Both the position numbers and the translations under genes were made by a program. Below the pieces are notes generated by a model. The model worked only from the letters and a program-made list of their open reading frames with translations. It ran no database searches and had not been told where the DNA came from. Positions 23,313-36,710 of a stretch of DNA of 64,000 nucleotides are shown here, piece by piece (position 1 is the stretch's first letter; each line of letters opens with the position of its first letter). The DNA is from Ridgeia piscesae (taxonomy: Eukaryota > Annelida > Polychaeta > Sabellida > Siboglinidae): NCBI GenBank assembly GCA_025642075.2, contig JAODUO010000118.1, positions 142,501 to 206,500 of the forward strand. Direction: 5' to 3'.

Positions 23313-23547
23313 AGAGCACAAACCTAATGTACGTTTATTTCCATTTCACTGCACCCACTGTTGATTGTACAGTTTTCGTGAGGGAAAGCCAGGCAGCTAT
23401 ATTTTAAAAGTATCTTAATGACGATATTACTATTTGTGCAACTAGATATGTTGTTTTTCACCTTACAGTGCATATAGTTAACTATAACAAATGCGTCTAG
23501 GCAGACATAGAGACTGCGTCTAAGCCCCCAAATTTATGTTGAATCTA

Positions 23548-23549
<2 letters not shown>

Positions 23550-23616
<67 letters not shown>
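23550..23616. repeat. (GA)n microsatellite
   Basis: About 65 bp of GA repeats. No gene is recognised between here and the LINE tail at 24.55 kb. Confidence 0.95.
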
Positions 23617-23620
<4 letters not shown>

Positions 23621-24552
23621 TTGTTTCAAGATGCTTTGTGTAACCGTCATTTCAGTTGCAACTTCAGAGTTGAATTTGTATAATTGTATAAATTGGACAA
23701 GACAAATATTAAAATGTCGTAACGTTTTCTACTTATAATTGCAATGAAGTCCTGTGTTATAATAACTTGTATAGTTTAATGAAGTGTGTGTGTGTACGCA
23801 CACCGACCCGTTCACCCGGAACCTATTATAACTGAATGTGGAATTTTGTCTTGGATACTCTAGCTGACTGCGCGCGCAATAGGTTGATTTTACACCGGTT
23901 TTGTGTGTTACAGTAACAGTACAGTATTGGTCGTTAGTGCACGCAATAATGACGACAACTGATTGATCTAGCTGTACCTAGCTGTTCCTGGATGTTGCAT
24001 TTTACACGTCTGTCTTTGTAGTGTTCTCGTTGTACTACGCTGCGTCATAGCCTACATTAATCACCTGCTTTCTTTACACCACTGTTTAATCACCACAAAT
24101 ACCCTTTTACAATAGAAAGTCACATCACGGTGACAGGTGTGCACGTGACGAAGACCGGTGACAGATGTGTGCGTGACAAGAGCACGTTAAATAACAAAGT
24201 GATCGTACAGTCACGTATCCGGAGGTACATCTTAAATTTACAGTTTTTCTTATAGTTGCATGAAGGAGAGTGTATTATTTTAACAAATTACTTAAGAAAT
24301 TGTAATACACTTGAAGGGGAAGAAACTCAAGCAAACAGACAATTTTGTGTAGGCCTATCTGGGTGGAACGATATGTGGGGATGACAATTCGGATACAGAA
24401 ATTCGATTATTCGCAGGAGGATTATAGCAGGGGACGGGTGTGTCCAAACGCACGGAGAAAGGTCAAAGGGGTGATGGGAGATAGTCGCATATCACATAAG
24501 GTGCTCACTCACCTCGTGTGTTACCCCCCATCATACATGTATGTCCCAGAGA

Positions 24553-24990
24553 CGATGGCACTAACAGAGAAACAACAGGAGGAGCTGCAGACGAAAACAA
24601 ATGAGGAAGGAGAATCGTGTGAGTTAAAATGGGCTGTTAAAAGAAGACTGGACGAACTGGGAGTGGAGGTTCGAGAGAAAGAAAGTATCAAGAAGAAATT
24701 GGTGAGGAGTAGGTTGAAATGTGCTGGTCATGTGGACAGAATGGCAGATGAAAGACTGGTAAAGAGAGCAGATGTCCAGAAAGTGAAGGGGGAAATGATG
24801 CGAGGAAGATCGATATTGCATGTAACGGGAGAACTGGAACGATTGGGAGAAGAATGGAGAACACCAGCAAAATATAGAAGGAATAGGGGACTGTTGATAA
24901 ACAACGTAGAGAAAAGCTTGGGAAGAGAAGAGGAAGAAAAAGACGACGGAAACAGAAAGCAAGGCCAACCTCACCCTTGACGGCAGGCAG
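24553..24990 (+). mobile_element. LINE 3'-ORF tail (RT C-terminal region), copy A
   Basis: The frame reads ALTEKQQEELQTKTNEEG, RRLDELGVEVREKESIKKK, LVRSRLKCAGHVDRMADERL, RADVQKVKGEMMRGRSIL and GEEWRTPAKYRR. This is the stereotyped C-terminus of animal jockey/RTE-group reverse transcriptases, downstream of the polymerase domain. The polymerase itself is absent, so this is a 5'-truncated insertion. Small internal losses (for example WxxNxxRRI before the VKRR stretch) show decay. The ORF can be extended upstream to 24345, but that part has no recognisable motif. Confidence 0.85.
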
Positions 24991-27060
24991 AGATGACAAG
25001 AAGAGAACAATTGACATCGTCGAACCGTTATTTCAAATTTGTGAGCCATTTGCCTTCTGTTATTATTATTATTTCGTTTTCGATGTGGCATCAGACAACA
25101 CAAACGTGTCTTCAGCTAAAAAAAACAGCAGCCTTTAGGTCAGTGTTCCACAATCCCTGGCCCGAAGGCCAAATTTGGTTAGTATACGTGGGCTTCTCTC
25201 GCTGGCCAAATGTATAATGTAATGTAAACGCGGTGTCCCGTCGCGTACCTAACCGATCACTCGTTCAAGGCACCGCCTTCGGAGCCTGATTCCATTTTGA
25301 TTTCAGCCCGGACCATTGAAGCGTGTTGCGGGTGCCATCCAACCAAGGCAATATCGTAGAGAACGCAACAAAATAGGCGTAGTGGTAAAATCACACATAC
25401 AAAATCGGGGGCGGATCCAGAAAGGCACTGTACTATGGGAAGCGGTGCACAAAATGTACTATTGAACCCGTTGAAGCTCGCCAAACCACTTTCTGGCGCA
25501 CCAAAAAGTTTAACCTAACTGCCTGTCGGCTCATGATATACGAAGACGATGATGTTAATTTGTTTCGGCCGTCAGAACTACAGTTTCTACATTGCCGATT
25601 CAAGACATCGCCGGGTGGGAGGGTGCTGTTATTTTTTTGCACTGACGTTATATAATTCTCCAAATCAAAGTGTACCAGGGGGTTTGTCCGTAGGGGGTTT
25701 GTCCCGCATTCTTGAGACGCACCTGCATGGAGCACTTTAACATGGTCTGGAGCATGCCAAGCTAAATTATATAATATATTATTATTATTATGTCTATGGT
25801 GCACGTGACTACGAGATGCTCTAGATCCGCCTATGAACATGTATATGTAGGTCCTACAACACTGTATTTGACTGCACTGTGTTGTGTGATTGGGATCGAG
25901 AGATTTCAAACATTTTATGAGCCTCAACAGCCGGTCTGGTTGGATTGGACTTCAGAAAACGCGGGAGATTTGTTGTAGCGGGAGGGGCCACAACTAGACA
26001 AATAGAACTACAACAGCCAATAGCTGCTTAATCTTATTATTTATTATATCCAGAGTATACACACGCAAACTCGCATGGCAATGCCTGTCCACCCAGCTAC
26101 GACAAGGAGGCAGCCCAGCTTCACCTCCCAGCCCAAGCCAGAGGGAAACCCTCCAGCTGCACACCCTTCACACTGTGTGCGCCTGACAACTGTCTCTCTG
26201 TCTCTGTGAGATTCCCTATATCAAAACTGGCTCTCACTACACATAAAAAAGGGTGATACTGGAGATTTATTGTGAATCTCAACAGTTCTGCCTTCCTTGG
26301 ATTTACTTGGGTTAACAAAGAAACTCTAAGAGATCTGAGGCGAAAATGTGGGAGATGTTATTGTTCCTTTATGGGACAAGATTGTTTGGAAATGTGAGAT
26401 TAAGGATCGTATCAGCCGTGCAAGCTAGTATTGCACATACAACTGACTAACGCATACTGATGCATCTCAAGAATGACCAATATCGGTGTCATATGGTTGT
26501 TAAGATGTCGTGTCATGGTTTTGCACCCGGGCCAATTAAAAACACTCCCACGCCACAACGCTTGACCGATCACGCCCTCGTGCCACGCGGTACTTAAAGT
26601 AGGCAATTAGCTGGCTACAACAGAGGGCTGGCCAATTGTGTGGCGATGCTAGACCTAAATATTTAGGGTAAATTGAGAATTTGTAGGTAATTATTTTTGG
26701 CGGGTTGCTGGAGAGAGATATTTAGTCCCCTATCGATTTAGAGACGGAGTACCTGTTTGGAGGTAAACCGACATTTGGGGGAGCCATTGTAGTCTACGGA
26801 GCGCTTGAAAGGCTAGGGAAAAGTTTTCGAACGTCACTGAAAACAGTTCAGCAGCTAACCCTCCCGTCACTCTAATTGTTCACTGTTTTGATCGATAGCG
26901 CTGAAATGTTGAACGGCAGACAAAGGAAAACAAAAACTGAAATGTATAACAGTGGCGCCACGTGGCGGCTTATCCGTGCAGCGACGCCGACTCTAGTGAC
27001 ATCTGGGGGGGATGGGGGGACATCCTGAAAGAGTCAAGGACGAATGCTGTTCCGGTAAAA
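24991..27060. other. no recognised gene; upstream region of NDUFS3
   Basis: Short frames only. The last 150 bp or so before 27061 (CpG-containing, GC-richer than its surroundings) probably holds the NDUFS3 promoter and 5' UTR, but I see no TATA box or other site that I would name. Confidence 0.35.
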
Positions 27061-28231
27061 ATGGCCGCCTTGAGAAGGTTGATCGGTTTCGTGCCTGGCA
27101 TGGTACAATGCGCTCGGCAGGGAGGTAAGGCACACAAGAAACAGACAAGGGTGTACCATTATGCATATTTTAAATGTCCCATCAGCGAATCAACAATGCC
27201 TCTAGGAAGCTGCTGGTTAACGAAGATAATTGTTTTGACGTGCATCTAATTTTGTAAACGAATGCATACGACCCAGGCTGCGCGACCGTTTCGAACGAAT
27301 GTCAAGCGAGTGATGCTGTCTTCTCTGATGCGTTTTTTGGATACCAGCCATGCGATAGATCATCCTGATGAATAACATACTCCATTTATATTTTATGATG
27401 AAACGATTTCAGTCCGAGAAATTATAGTTGCGTGCTAATAGTTTTAACGGGATATGGTCGGAATGAACCTCTGCATGAATGCCCCAGTCGCAATGCCCCT
27501 ACTGCCTAGTCGCAATGCTCCAACCGCGAAGTCCACGAAATGGAACGGCGTTATAAACGAGGCGCGTTATACATTTTCCTCCAGGGGCGCCACCATCCCC
27601 AAAACGCCACAACAGCAACCGAAGCCAATGTGCTGCACAGTCTATGTTGACAACCAACATAAATATTAAATGTCTATTACGTTAAAATAATATACACTGT
27701 CGAATGTTGAACTGAGTAAAACTTGCGAATGGTGTACAGTTTTGAAATAAATTCAGAGCCAACGCACCTCGTCTGGCGATGCGAACTGAGGCGGAGCGAT
27801 AACACAGTACTGCTGTCGCGGTCTAAAATAACATTGAACTCAGTAGCCGAAATGCACAAATGAATTGACATGCTGCCGAAGTCGGTCAGATATTAATACC
27901 TATACTAGTTGCGCTCATTATTGGCTTGATTTCATCTTTCAATCAATCAATCAATCCAAAAATAAAAATTTAGATCGCACATTTACCGTGCCGATTTATA
28001 ATGCAATTCACCGTGGTTCGAGGCTACTGCTGTTCATACGCAGTTGACGAATTTGTATATTTGCGCACAAGTAAATGTTTTTTCATAGACGTAGTGAAAA
28101 AATAACAACTGTTAGCCTGCCATTTCAGTATCATGATTATTGTCCGATTGATATTGGCACAAACAATGCAATGAAATTTGGGGTCCACGACTGACCGCGT
28201 TATATCCAATTTGCTTTATAACGAGGCGCGA

Positions 28232-28273
<42 letters not shown>

Positions 28274-31200
28274 CTATTTGTAATCAATATTAATTTTCAT
28301 AATGATACAATCACACAAAGATAAAACATACAGAGAAATATATGGAGACAAAACATAAATTCAGTTATACTTTCAATAATGTACAGAAAATCAACGAAAC
28401 AATTTTTTTATTCATTATGCATTTAATATGTAACATTGTAATATATATATATAATTGTATTATTATAGTATAATATGTAGGTTTGACGCTAATGACATGT
28501 TTTGACAATAGTAAAATCTCTGGGGCATTCCGACCAAACGTGGTACATTGTGACTATACTGTTGGAGTATTGCGACATCGCGGTTGGAGCAATGCGACTT
28601 TCCGATTGGTGCATTGAAACTAGGCTTGGGGCATTCTGGTCGTGGGGCATTCCGACTATAATCCGTTTTAACGAAAGTCTAATTTTAATTAATCAAGGAA
28701 TCAAGAGACGAGAGGAAGATAAGACACTGTGTCCCCACGTGACTGTCAGTCAGTTGAACTGAATATCTTCAGAAGTGAAAAAGTCTCACCTTCACTTCAC
28801 CTATCCCGTAGTCTTATTGGACCATTGGGGTGCCACGGATGACCTGGCAACCAGCTCACTCCATTCGTCTCGCCTCTCAGTCTTCCTCATGGCGGCGCCC
28901 AGTGTCATGCCCGTCCATTCCGGGATGTTGTCCTCCCATCTCTTTTCCTGTCTGCCACATCTTCTCCCTCCTTGCACTGTGCCCTGCAGGATTGTCTTGG
29001 CAAGCCCTGACAATCTTGTTATGTGCCCGTACCATTTCAATTTGCGTCATTTTACTGTGGTCAAGAGGTTTTCGTGGGGCCCAATGGCTTGGCGAGTTCT
29101 GTTTCGCACCTCCTCGTTGGAGATGTGGTCTCTGTAGGTGATGCCGAGGAGCTTTCTGAGGCATCTCATCTCCATGGCCTGTATCCTTCCTAGTCTAGCC
29201 AAATGTAAAGCACGAGTGTTTTTGAAGCAGTCCGAATAGCTAGTAGATTTGTTGTGTCTGCTTGCCCACAATGGGCACACAATGCAAACTGATAGGCTTG
29301 TATTATACATGTAGTAATTATGTAAATGCGAGACTAAATAAAAAATGTGTGTTGCATTTCAGCTGGTTTACACCGAGCAGCCATCGCAGTCCCCTTGATG
29401 AACGGTCTACTTAGTCGAAATCTGACAACATCAGCAGAGAACAAACGTAAATATACTATATTCAATAAAATTACTTTGAGAATTGCATACACTAGATGTT
29501 CATATTTCCACAAGTTTTTTTGATAATTAAAACTATTGTAACATTATTAGTATAGGGTTATGTAGATATCTGTCATTTGGATGGGTAAATCACATTTTAG
29601 ATGGGCACAGGTGGTGGAAAAGTTAAAAAAAAAAACATCCGCTGGCTACTTCTTGAAAATGGTTGACACGTGTTCAGAGTTTAATTCTAGTCAAGGTACA
29701 CATCTCTTCTGAATGGTGTAGGAACATGGGATGTGTCTACAACATTTAGAAGTAGTAAATGTGTGCGTAACTGCATCAGAATTACTGCATATGTCTTAGC
29801 ATAGTAGGCACTTGTACCAACGCAATTATACTACCAATGCAAATAGTAAAGTATTGTTAATTGAACTGAACTGAATTTTTTTTATTTGATCTCTTATTTA
29901 TAATTATTACAATATGTAATATTGCAAGAAAATTTGTATCAACAGGAGAGCATAGCAGTTATTCATTAAGGCATGTTTAAACTATGCAACATGGTTGCAA
30001 GTAACGAGGCGATTGAAAAAGGTAAAGGCCGAACGATGCTGCATGCTATGCCACTTGCATGTCTGCACCATGCAACACGGTTGCTGTGACGAGACACTCT
30101 TACATAACAATGGCAGAATAGCACCAGTGGGGAATTATTTGGGAACTAGTTTATGTGAGATGTAGATTCCTTTTGTCAGACCGGGGTAGAAATTACTTTC
30201 ATCCAGTGATTAAAAAATTCAAACCAATAAAATGGAATCTTAAAAAGTTAGCTTAGTTTATATCTGATTTGACATATCGTTGATTATAAATACATTAGTG
30301 GTAGAGGCAATGTGTTGGGATGCTTGTGGGCCAACAACCTTAAATAAAGAATATGCAATGATACACAAATGCATGTTTTATTAAACTAACTGCACACATT
30401 ACTTGAAAGTATTGAAAGAAGGTGACATATAAAGTGACGTGTGAGTACATTAATATAATAATAAATAAGTTTTATAGTTGCATACTGAAATCATGCGTCC
30501 ACAATGCTTTTATTGTATAATATACACTACTAATTTATGGTGTAAATTATAAATTACCACCCGGTACATGCAACCTAGAGAAGTGTTGCACGGAATAGGA
30601 CTTTCCCTCTCCAAGACACATTGCATGCAGCATGAAACGCTGTCTCATCATACATCGCTGCATGTGATTTTATGTGTACACTAGGCAATCTGGCTGCAGT
30701 GTGTTGCATGCAAAAGGATAGCTTGCCCAGAAAGCTTATTAACAGCATTGCAGACCAGACAACTGGTGTCACAAGGCTGGTTTATTTATGAAGCCACACA
30801 TTTCTTTGACATTAATATTTTGGTTGTTTTACCATCTGTGGTTTCAAAATAATCCACAAACATATTTGTTGCTGTATGGAATGAAACTTACTGAATGGTG
30901 GACTGTTGCAGCAACTGTTCGTCCCGTGAACCCACTCGTGCAGAAGACCCTGCGGGACTTTGGCAACTACATTGGTGAGTGTCTGCCAAAGTTTGTACAG
31001 AAGGTGCAGGTGACGACGGGCGATGAACTGGAGGTGCTGATCCACCCGGACGGTGTCCTACCAGTCCTCACCTTCCTCCGCGACCACACCAACGCACAAT
31101 TCACCAACTTCATTGACGTGTGTGGAGTCGACATGCCGACACGGGAGTGCAGGTTTGAGGTATGTCTCGGGGAGGGATCATGTCAGATTTTAGGCATGTT

Positions 31201-33282
31201 TCAAGGAGTCCTGACTAAGTTTAGTTTTGATGTTTGTTTCACGGATGGATGAGTTCGGGTTTGAGGTATGTTTAGCTTTTAGGGAGGAAGTAGTTCAGGT
31301 TTGAAGTATATTTCATGGTTTTATCTGTTGATGAAGTAAATAAAAAAACAAAATAAAAATTACATCGAACGTAATATGGCAGTGTTTGTGATATTCAATC
31401 TAGAAAAATTATTTAACTTGTACCGTGGTTCCGTGCTCATCTGAACATGGTCACATATCCTCTAACTGTTATGTTCTGATGTTATTTATGGCAATGGTTG
31501 TTCGAGCGTTTCGGGTCCACTTTAAGGTATGAGGTTTGTTTCATAGACGAATGAGTTCGGATTTCAGTTATATTTTAGGGATGAACGATTTCACATTTGA
31601 GATAAACTTCATATAGGATTGGGTTAAATTAAAAAGCATAATGTTTATGATGAAGTATTAATGGTGGTCTTGAGCATGAAACAATATTTGTTGCATGGGA
31701 TTCTACTTCATTTATTCTAGTAATTTATCACGTATTGAATACCATAATACTAGGTAGAGTTGTATTATCTCACTGGGTAAAACTAACCTGGTTTCTAGTT
31801 TTTAGATCACTAAACTTCAGTTTGGATATTTCTAGTGTTTCATTTCTGTGTATAGGTTGTATACAACTTGTTGTCCTTGAGATACAACTCTCGGATCCGT
31901 GTGAAGACGTACACGGACGAATTGACACCAATTGACTCCTGTTCAGACATCTATAAAGGAGCCATCTGGTTTGAAAGGGAGGTGAGTGACGCTATTTGTT
32001 GTTTCCATGCACGGGTTTAAATTTGACAAAATATCTCATAACCGACGATCACCAATTTTGATATTCTTTAAAGGCGTAATTTTTGCCATTTGCTTCACCT
32101 GTCAGGACCCATGTACAGTTATGTATGCTATCATTCTTTTATGAATATCTATAACATACTGTGACATGATAGTTTTGTTAAAAAAATTATATTAATGAAT
32201 GCACTCTTTGTGGTGGTCAAGTATTTACAAATTACAACAGCCGCACAAATCCCCTTATTAGTCAAGCCAATTAGTACCAACCTTGGGTTTATTATTCCAG
32301 TTTGTCCTACATAAAAGGTTTTATTGACCTGCTTTCAGTCAGTGTATGTTGGTTGTTAATTCTTGTTGTAGATTTGGGATATGTATGGCGTTTTCTTCTC
32401 AAATCACCCAGACCTGAGGCGTATTCTCACTGACTATGGCTTCGAGGGTCATCCTTTCAGGAAGGACTTCCCACTAACCGGATATATTGAGGTGATTAAA
32501 ACACAGTTGAATATTTGTACATAAGGCATGTACTAAGTAAGGCTCTGTGTTTCTCTTTGTTCCAGACCAAGGTTAAGGTATTAGCAGTATCTAAATAAAT
32601 AGCATGAAGAACATATTCACCAAAATGCATATTATTTCTAGTGAAGTTAGTTGTTGTTAATGCATTTATTTGTTCTGGGTAAATCTCTATAGTTTGTGAT
32701 GCAAAACAAAAGTTAAAAATCATATTCAGAGCATATGAAATTGTAACTGTCCATAGTTATGCATATTAAAAATTTAATTGTCATAAACTAAGCTAAGACT
32801 TGGTCCATAGTCTGCTTTTCAGTTCAGTCTGATTTATTTGTTTATTGACCTATACATTATTTAGACTTTTGTATGCTTGTTTACTTTTTTACTAAAATTG
32901 AACAGTATAAAACATTATTTTCAAAACACCTAGCAGTCACTCTGGTATTACCACTTTTATCAAATTCCTAAAACATAGGTTGAGTCAGAAATCTTAACTT
33001 CCATGGAACCATTCCAAAGTTGTCACTGTAATTCAGCCAGAAAATGACTGAAAACTTCCCACATGTTCCGACTCACTACTCGGCCTAATGCAGTCTCATT
33101 GTTTGTAGATGCGCTATGATGATGAGGTGAAACGTGTTGTCGCGGAACCCGTCGAGTTCACACAGGAGTTCCGAAAGTTCGAGTACAGCACCCCGTGGGA
33201 AATGTTCCCTGCCTATAATCAGAAGGCTCAGGAGGCTGCCGAGGCCGCACCAGAGGAGAAGGGCGAGGGCGAAAAGAAGTGA
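27061..33282 (+). CDS. NDUFS3: NADH:ubiquinone oxidoreductase core subunit S3 (complex I 30-kDa)
   Basis: Six exons: 27061-27124, 29363-29446, 30912-31159, 31856-31981, 32372-32491 and 33109-33282. All have GT-AG borders and matching phases, giving 816 nt including the stop (271 aa; human 264). The start [20 protein letters not shown] plus exon 2 ([13 protein letters not shown]) forms an Arg-rich mitochondrial targeting presequence without acidic residues at its start. The conserved body includes [94 protein letters not shown] and [20 protein letters not shown]. The C-terminus is Ala/Glu-rich as in other animals. The product is a core subunit of the complex I hydrophilic arm on the matrix side. 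Intron 1 carries a TIR element and a LINE tail, and the gene appears intact. Confidence 0.96.
27446..28668. mobile_element. about 1.2-kb non-autonomous TIR element in NDUFS3 intron 1
   Basis: The left end at 27446 (AACGGGATATGGTCGGAATG) and the reverse complement of the right end near 28668 (AACGGATTATAGTCGGAATG) form 20-bp terminal inverted repeats with about three mismatches. Subterminal GGGGCATTGCGAC-like units face inward from both ends (27465-27525 and 28525-28650), in opposite orientation. The interior holds the second copy of the 245-bp repeat and a (TA)n tract, with no ORF of note. The target-site duplication was not resolved. Confidence 0.6.
28234..28507 (-). repeat. about 245-bp dispersed repeat with (TA)n end, copy 2
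   Basis: Reverse complement of 22975-23312. The order here is (TA)n at 28234-28270, then TTACTATTTGTAATCAATAT, through AATATATGGAGACAAAACAT and GAAAATCAACGAAACAA, to ACATGTTTTGACAAT. Identity to copy 1 looks around 90% by eye. Confidence 0.85.
28790..29310 (-). mobile_element. LINE 3'-ORF tail, copy B (different family from copy A)
   Basis: Minus-strand frames read [40 protein letters not shown] and LLTTVK. After a frame change come [40 protein letters not shown] and [11 protein letters not shown]. This is a very common animal LINE C-terminus. The polymerase domain is absent and there is at least one frameshift near 29040. It lies antisense in NDUFS3 intron 1, just upstream of exon 2. Confidence 0.9.
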
Positions 33283-33455
33283 TTTATTTGGAAGAATCCT
33301 AAGTGTATTGGACTAGGAGTGAAGTGACAATGTCAGCGTGCTTGCGTCACTTGTGTCATACTGTGACATGACATCAGACTATTTGCTAGAGACTGTCATA
33401 GACCGTTTACTAGGGACTAGACGACGCGTCGCTAGTCAGTGCTTATCGTGTTGAT

Positions 33456-33461
33456 AATAAA
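33456..33461 (+). promoter_or_regulatory. polyadenylation signal AATAAA of NDUFS3
   Basis: A canonical AATAAA about 175 bp after the NDUFS3 stop codon, followed within 30 bp by a TG-rich stretch (TGAGTGGTTGTTTC). This fits a short 3' UTR ending near 33480. Confidence 0.7.
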
Positions 33462-33499
33462 GTAACTTTATGTTGATAAGTGAGTGGTTGTTTCTTTCT

Positions 33500-34395
33500 A
33501 GGACATATCTGTGATGTACAAGAGGTGCAAGGCATTTCAGAGGCTACGCTCGTAATTTCATAAACTTGTTCAGAATATTTAGATAATTATTTTAAGCAAT
33601 ATTTTCAGTTGGATTTTTTTGTAAGGTCATTGAAGTACAATGATACATATATTTATCTCTATATTGTTTATTTTTCCAATAATTTTTAATGATCAACACA
33701 GTGAATGACTTACTGTAGTTTACTAGATGCGTGTTGGGTGTATTGGATAACAGCAATCCACAACAGTAGACCAATGTCGGGGGAAAAAACTGCAACAAGG
33801 GTGATTTGGTGGAACTGTATTAATACTATTATTATATGAGAGCTCATCAAATTAAATGTGACAAAAACTATTGAGTCAGATAGAAATCCTACATGGCAGC
33901 CATTTTTTAAGATGGCTGCTACTAGTCCCCAATTATTAATTATCAACGCAAGAGCCAGTTATATATTTGCTTGAAATGGCAATATGTATGGTTGGTATTA
34001 CATGTAAACTTTTTTTTGTTCAACATGTGCTTGGGGTTTGCTTACTGCAAATATTGTTGCCGTTACTTTTTTTATCTAGGATAAATATCTTTTTTGCCAA
34101 AATTGATTCAACTACAAATAATAAGTCACTGTTCATAACTGAAACATAAGACAGATTGTGTAAGATTGGAGTCCCAAGTTTAAATATGTATATTTTATGC
34201 AGATCTCTAATAAAAATTGCACCATTTGATTCATAATCAGAATTTTAATCAATGAACAATGTGCTTAAGATGCACCATAAGGCAGTGAGTGCAAATTGGT
34301 AGATTTTTTTATACCATATGAAGTAAAAAAAATCTTCAACACTTGTAAGTTCCACAGACATACACTATAAAAATATCTACAATATAATAAAAAAA
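33500..34395. other. intergenic, AT-rich, no feature
   Basis: Nothing recognisable lies between the NDUFS3 3' end and the LINE remnant. Open frames are short and compositionally AT-driven. Confidence 0.4.
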
Positions 34396-34479
34396 AATTG
34401 ACACTGCTTAAATTACAAAACCTGATTATCACAGTGTCCTTGCTACCTTTGCACCGGTGCAAGACGCAAAAGAAACTCA

Positions 34480-35770
34480 CTATTGTCTGTCAGCCTTTCT
34501 ACATGCCCAGGGTGTTTTCAGGCATACCCAGTAATTCTGACTGCCATGTATATAACACAGGTGCCGCTGTAATTCAACTGTCTGATATCGTCATGCAGGC
34601 GGAATGTTCTTACTCAGACTCGTTTGTTATTGTGACGGGTGATTTCAATAAGGCCAATCTGAAGAAAGAGATGCCGAAGTTCATATAGCAGGTCACACAA
34701 GCAACTAGGGATGGTAGAACTCTTGACCACTGTTATACAACAATCAATGGTGCTCCTACCATTCCATTCCGTGAGCACCACTCGGCTGCTTGGACCCTGC
34801 TATGGTTTACCTTGTGCCAACTTAAAAACAACAATTGAAATGTGTTAAACCAATCATGAAAACTGTGGGCAGTGAATGTGGTGGAGACATTCCACGGCTG
34901 TTTTGAATGCACTGATTGGGGTGTGTTTAAAGAGGCCACAACCGACATTCTCGAATACACAGAGACAGTCAGAGATTACATCACCTTTTGCAAGGGCCTG
35001 TGCATTCCAACGAAAACAATAACAATCTACCCCAATGACAAACCTTGGTTTAATACTTATATCAAACACAAGCTACAGGCAAAACAAGACGCATACAAAA
35101 TCAGTGACAAAAACAAATACAAGAAAGCGAGATATGCAGCGGAAAAGGCCGGCAAGGCCGGCAAGGCCGGCAAGGCCAAATACCGTGACAAGCTTGAGGA
35201 GAATCTCACCACCAACACCTGTAAGAACATTTGGCAGGGTCAGAAGGCCATAACCAACTGTAAGCCATCTCCCAAGAATACTACCACTGCCAACACTACT
35301 CTTCCCGACAAACTGAATGACTTTTACAGCCGCTTTGATAAACAGAAACTCTTTCTCCGTCACAAGGTTTCACTGTGATGAACCCCATCCTCTCACAGTT
35401 GACGAATCAGTTATCTGGGCTGCTGGCCCGGATAACATATCTCCATGTTTGCTTAAACAGTGTGCCGGCCAGCTCTCAGGTGTCTTCACAGACAAATTTA
35501 GTGTGTCTCTTTCCCAACGTAAAATCCCGCATTGCTTCAAAAAGTCAACTACCATCCCTGTTCCCAAGAAATCTACAGCCTCTTGTTTAAAACGATTATA
35601 GGCCTGTTGCCGTGACCTCTGTAGTCATGAAGACACTCGTTGTTGTACCTCTGCTTTTAATACAATTATCCCCTCAAAACTGTTTGAGAAGATACAGAAT
35701 GTTGATGTCCCACAATCCATGTGTCTGTGAATCCTCGATTTTTTATTGAACAGACCACAGGTTGTGAATA
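34480..35770 (+). mobile_element. decayed LINE with endonuclease and RT fragments
   Basis: Plus-strand fragments come in order. The endonuclease part reads FVIVTGDFNKANLKKEMPKF, then DGRTLDHCYTTINGA. The linker reads NDKPWFNTYIKHKLQAKQDA, then LNDFYSRFDKQ. The start of the polymerase reads AAGPDNISPCLLKQCAGQL, then FSVSLSQRKIPHCFKKSTTI and KSTASCLK. Around 35640 comes TSAFNTIIPSKLFEKIQ, then an eroded DFLLNRPQVV. Stops and frame changes occur throughout. The order and motifs fit a Rex1/L2/CR1-group LINE, older than the one at 11 kb. A short internal triplication (AGKAGKAGKAK, 35148-35180) is a local repeat expansion. Confidence 0.85.
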
Positions 35771-36162
35771 ATTGGCAGAGACCTCCCCAGTCTTTCATCA
35801 TTGTACCAGCAGCGCCTGTTAGGAAGAGCCAGGCTCATCTCTCATGATTCATCCCATCCTGCCCATGACCTATTTGATCCCCTTCCATCTACCGAGTAGT
35901 CGCTTGTTCAGATCCATCTGAACCAGGACCAACAGGTTTAGTAGCAGCTGTTCCCCCTAGCCATACAAGCCTGTCAAAACTGACGTGATTTTTCTCCCAT
36001 TTGCAGTGCACACATATTCCACTTTCAATGTGTTTTAGTGTGTATACCTTATCATAATGTATGATACATTATATTATTCCATATTAAAAAATTAGATTTC
36101 ATATTTATACTAGATCATATGAACTATTACTTATCGATGTTATAAAGAAGAACTTTTTATTT

Positions 36163-36640
36163 GGACTTAGTGGCTCAGGGGTAGAGCATCGGACTCTCGA
36201 CTAAGAGGACCCGGGTTCGAATCCTGTGCTGCGGTGTTAAAACCTTGGGCAAGTTTTTTCACTCTACATTGTCCAGTTTACTCAGCTGTATAAATGAATA
36301 CCTGGCTATAGACAGTGGTGACTATGTGTACGAGCAGTCTTCGCGTATTAATTGCAGCATGTGGCTGGATGCTTCCCAGAGAAGTTGAGATGGTGTTTGA
36401 TTGAACAGGTCTGTCAGGGAAGTAAAGTGTAAAGTGCTTTGAGCAATATTGAGGATTGGATACTGTGCTATATAAGAACATACCTTTTTTAGTGTATGTG
36501 ATTTTATCATAATCGTTTGGTGCATGTGAGTGTATTATCATGTGAACATACTTGTACGATGACCCAACATTACAATGTTTTATCGTAACTGCAATAAAAA
36601 GACATGGCAATAACACTGATCTTATCTTATCTTATATTGA
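36163..36640 (+). mobile_element. tRNA-derived SINE, copy 2
   Basis: The tRNA-like head has A box TGGCTCAGGGGTAGAGC and B box GGGTTCGAATCC. The body is shared with the minus-strand copy at 6950-7285 (CAAGTTTTTTCACTCTACAT, ATACCTGGCTATAGACAG), and so is the tail GTAAAGTGCTTTGAGC ... TGTGCTATATAAGAACA. The end near 36640 has a TCTTATCTTATCTTATA simple repeat. A functional tRNA gene is unlikely because the head continues straight into the SINE body. Confidence 0.9.
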
Positions 36641-36710
36641 AATACTGCAAGTCTGCAACATGTTTCCTTTGGGTGAATGAAACATTAATTATTATAATAA
36701 AATTAAATTA

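Noticed and set aside
36163..36240. Functional tRNA gene
   Set aside because: The A and B boxes are good, but the head continues into a SINE body shared with another copy and has no terminator directly after it.
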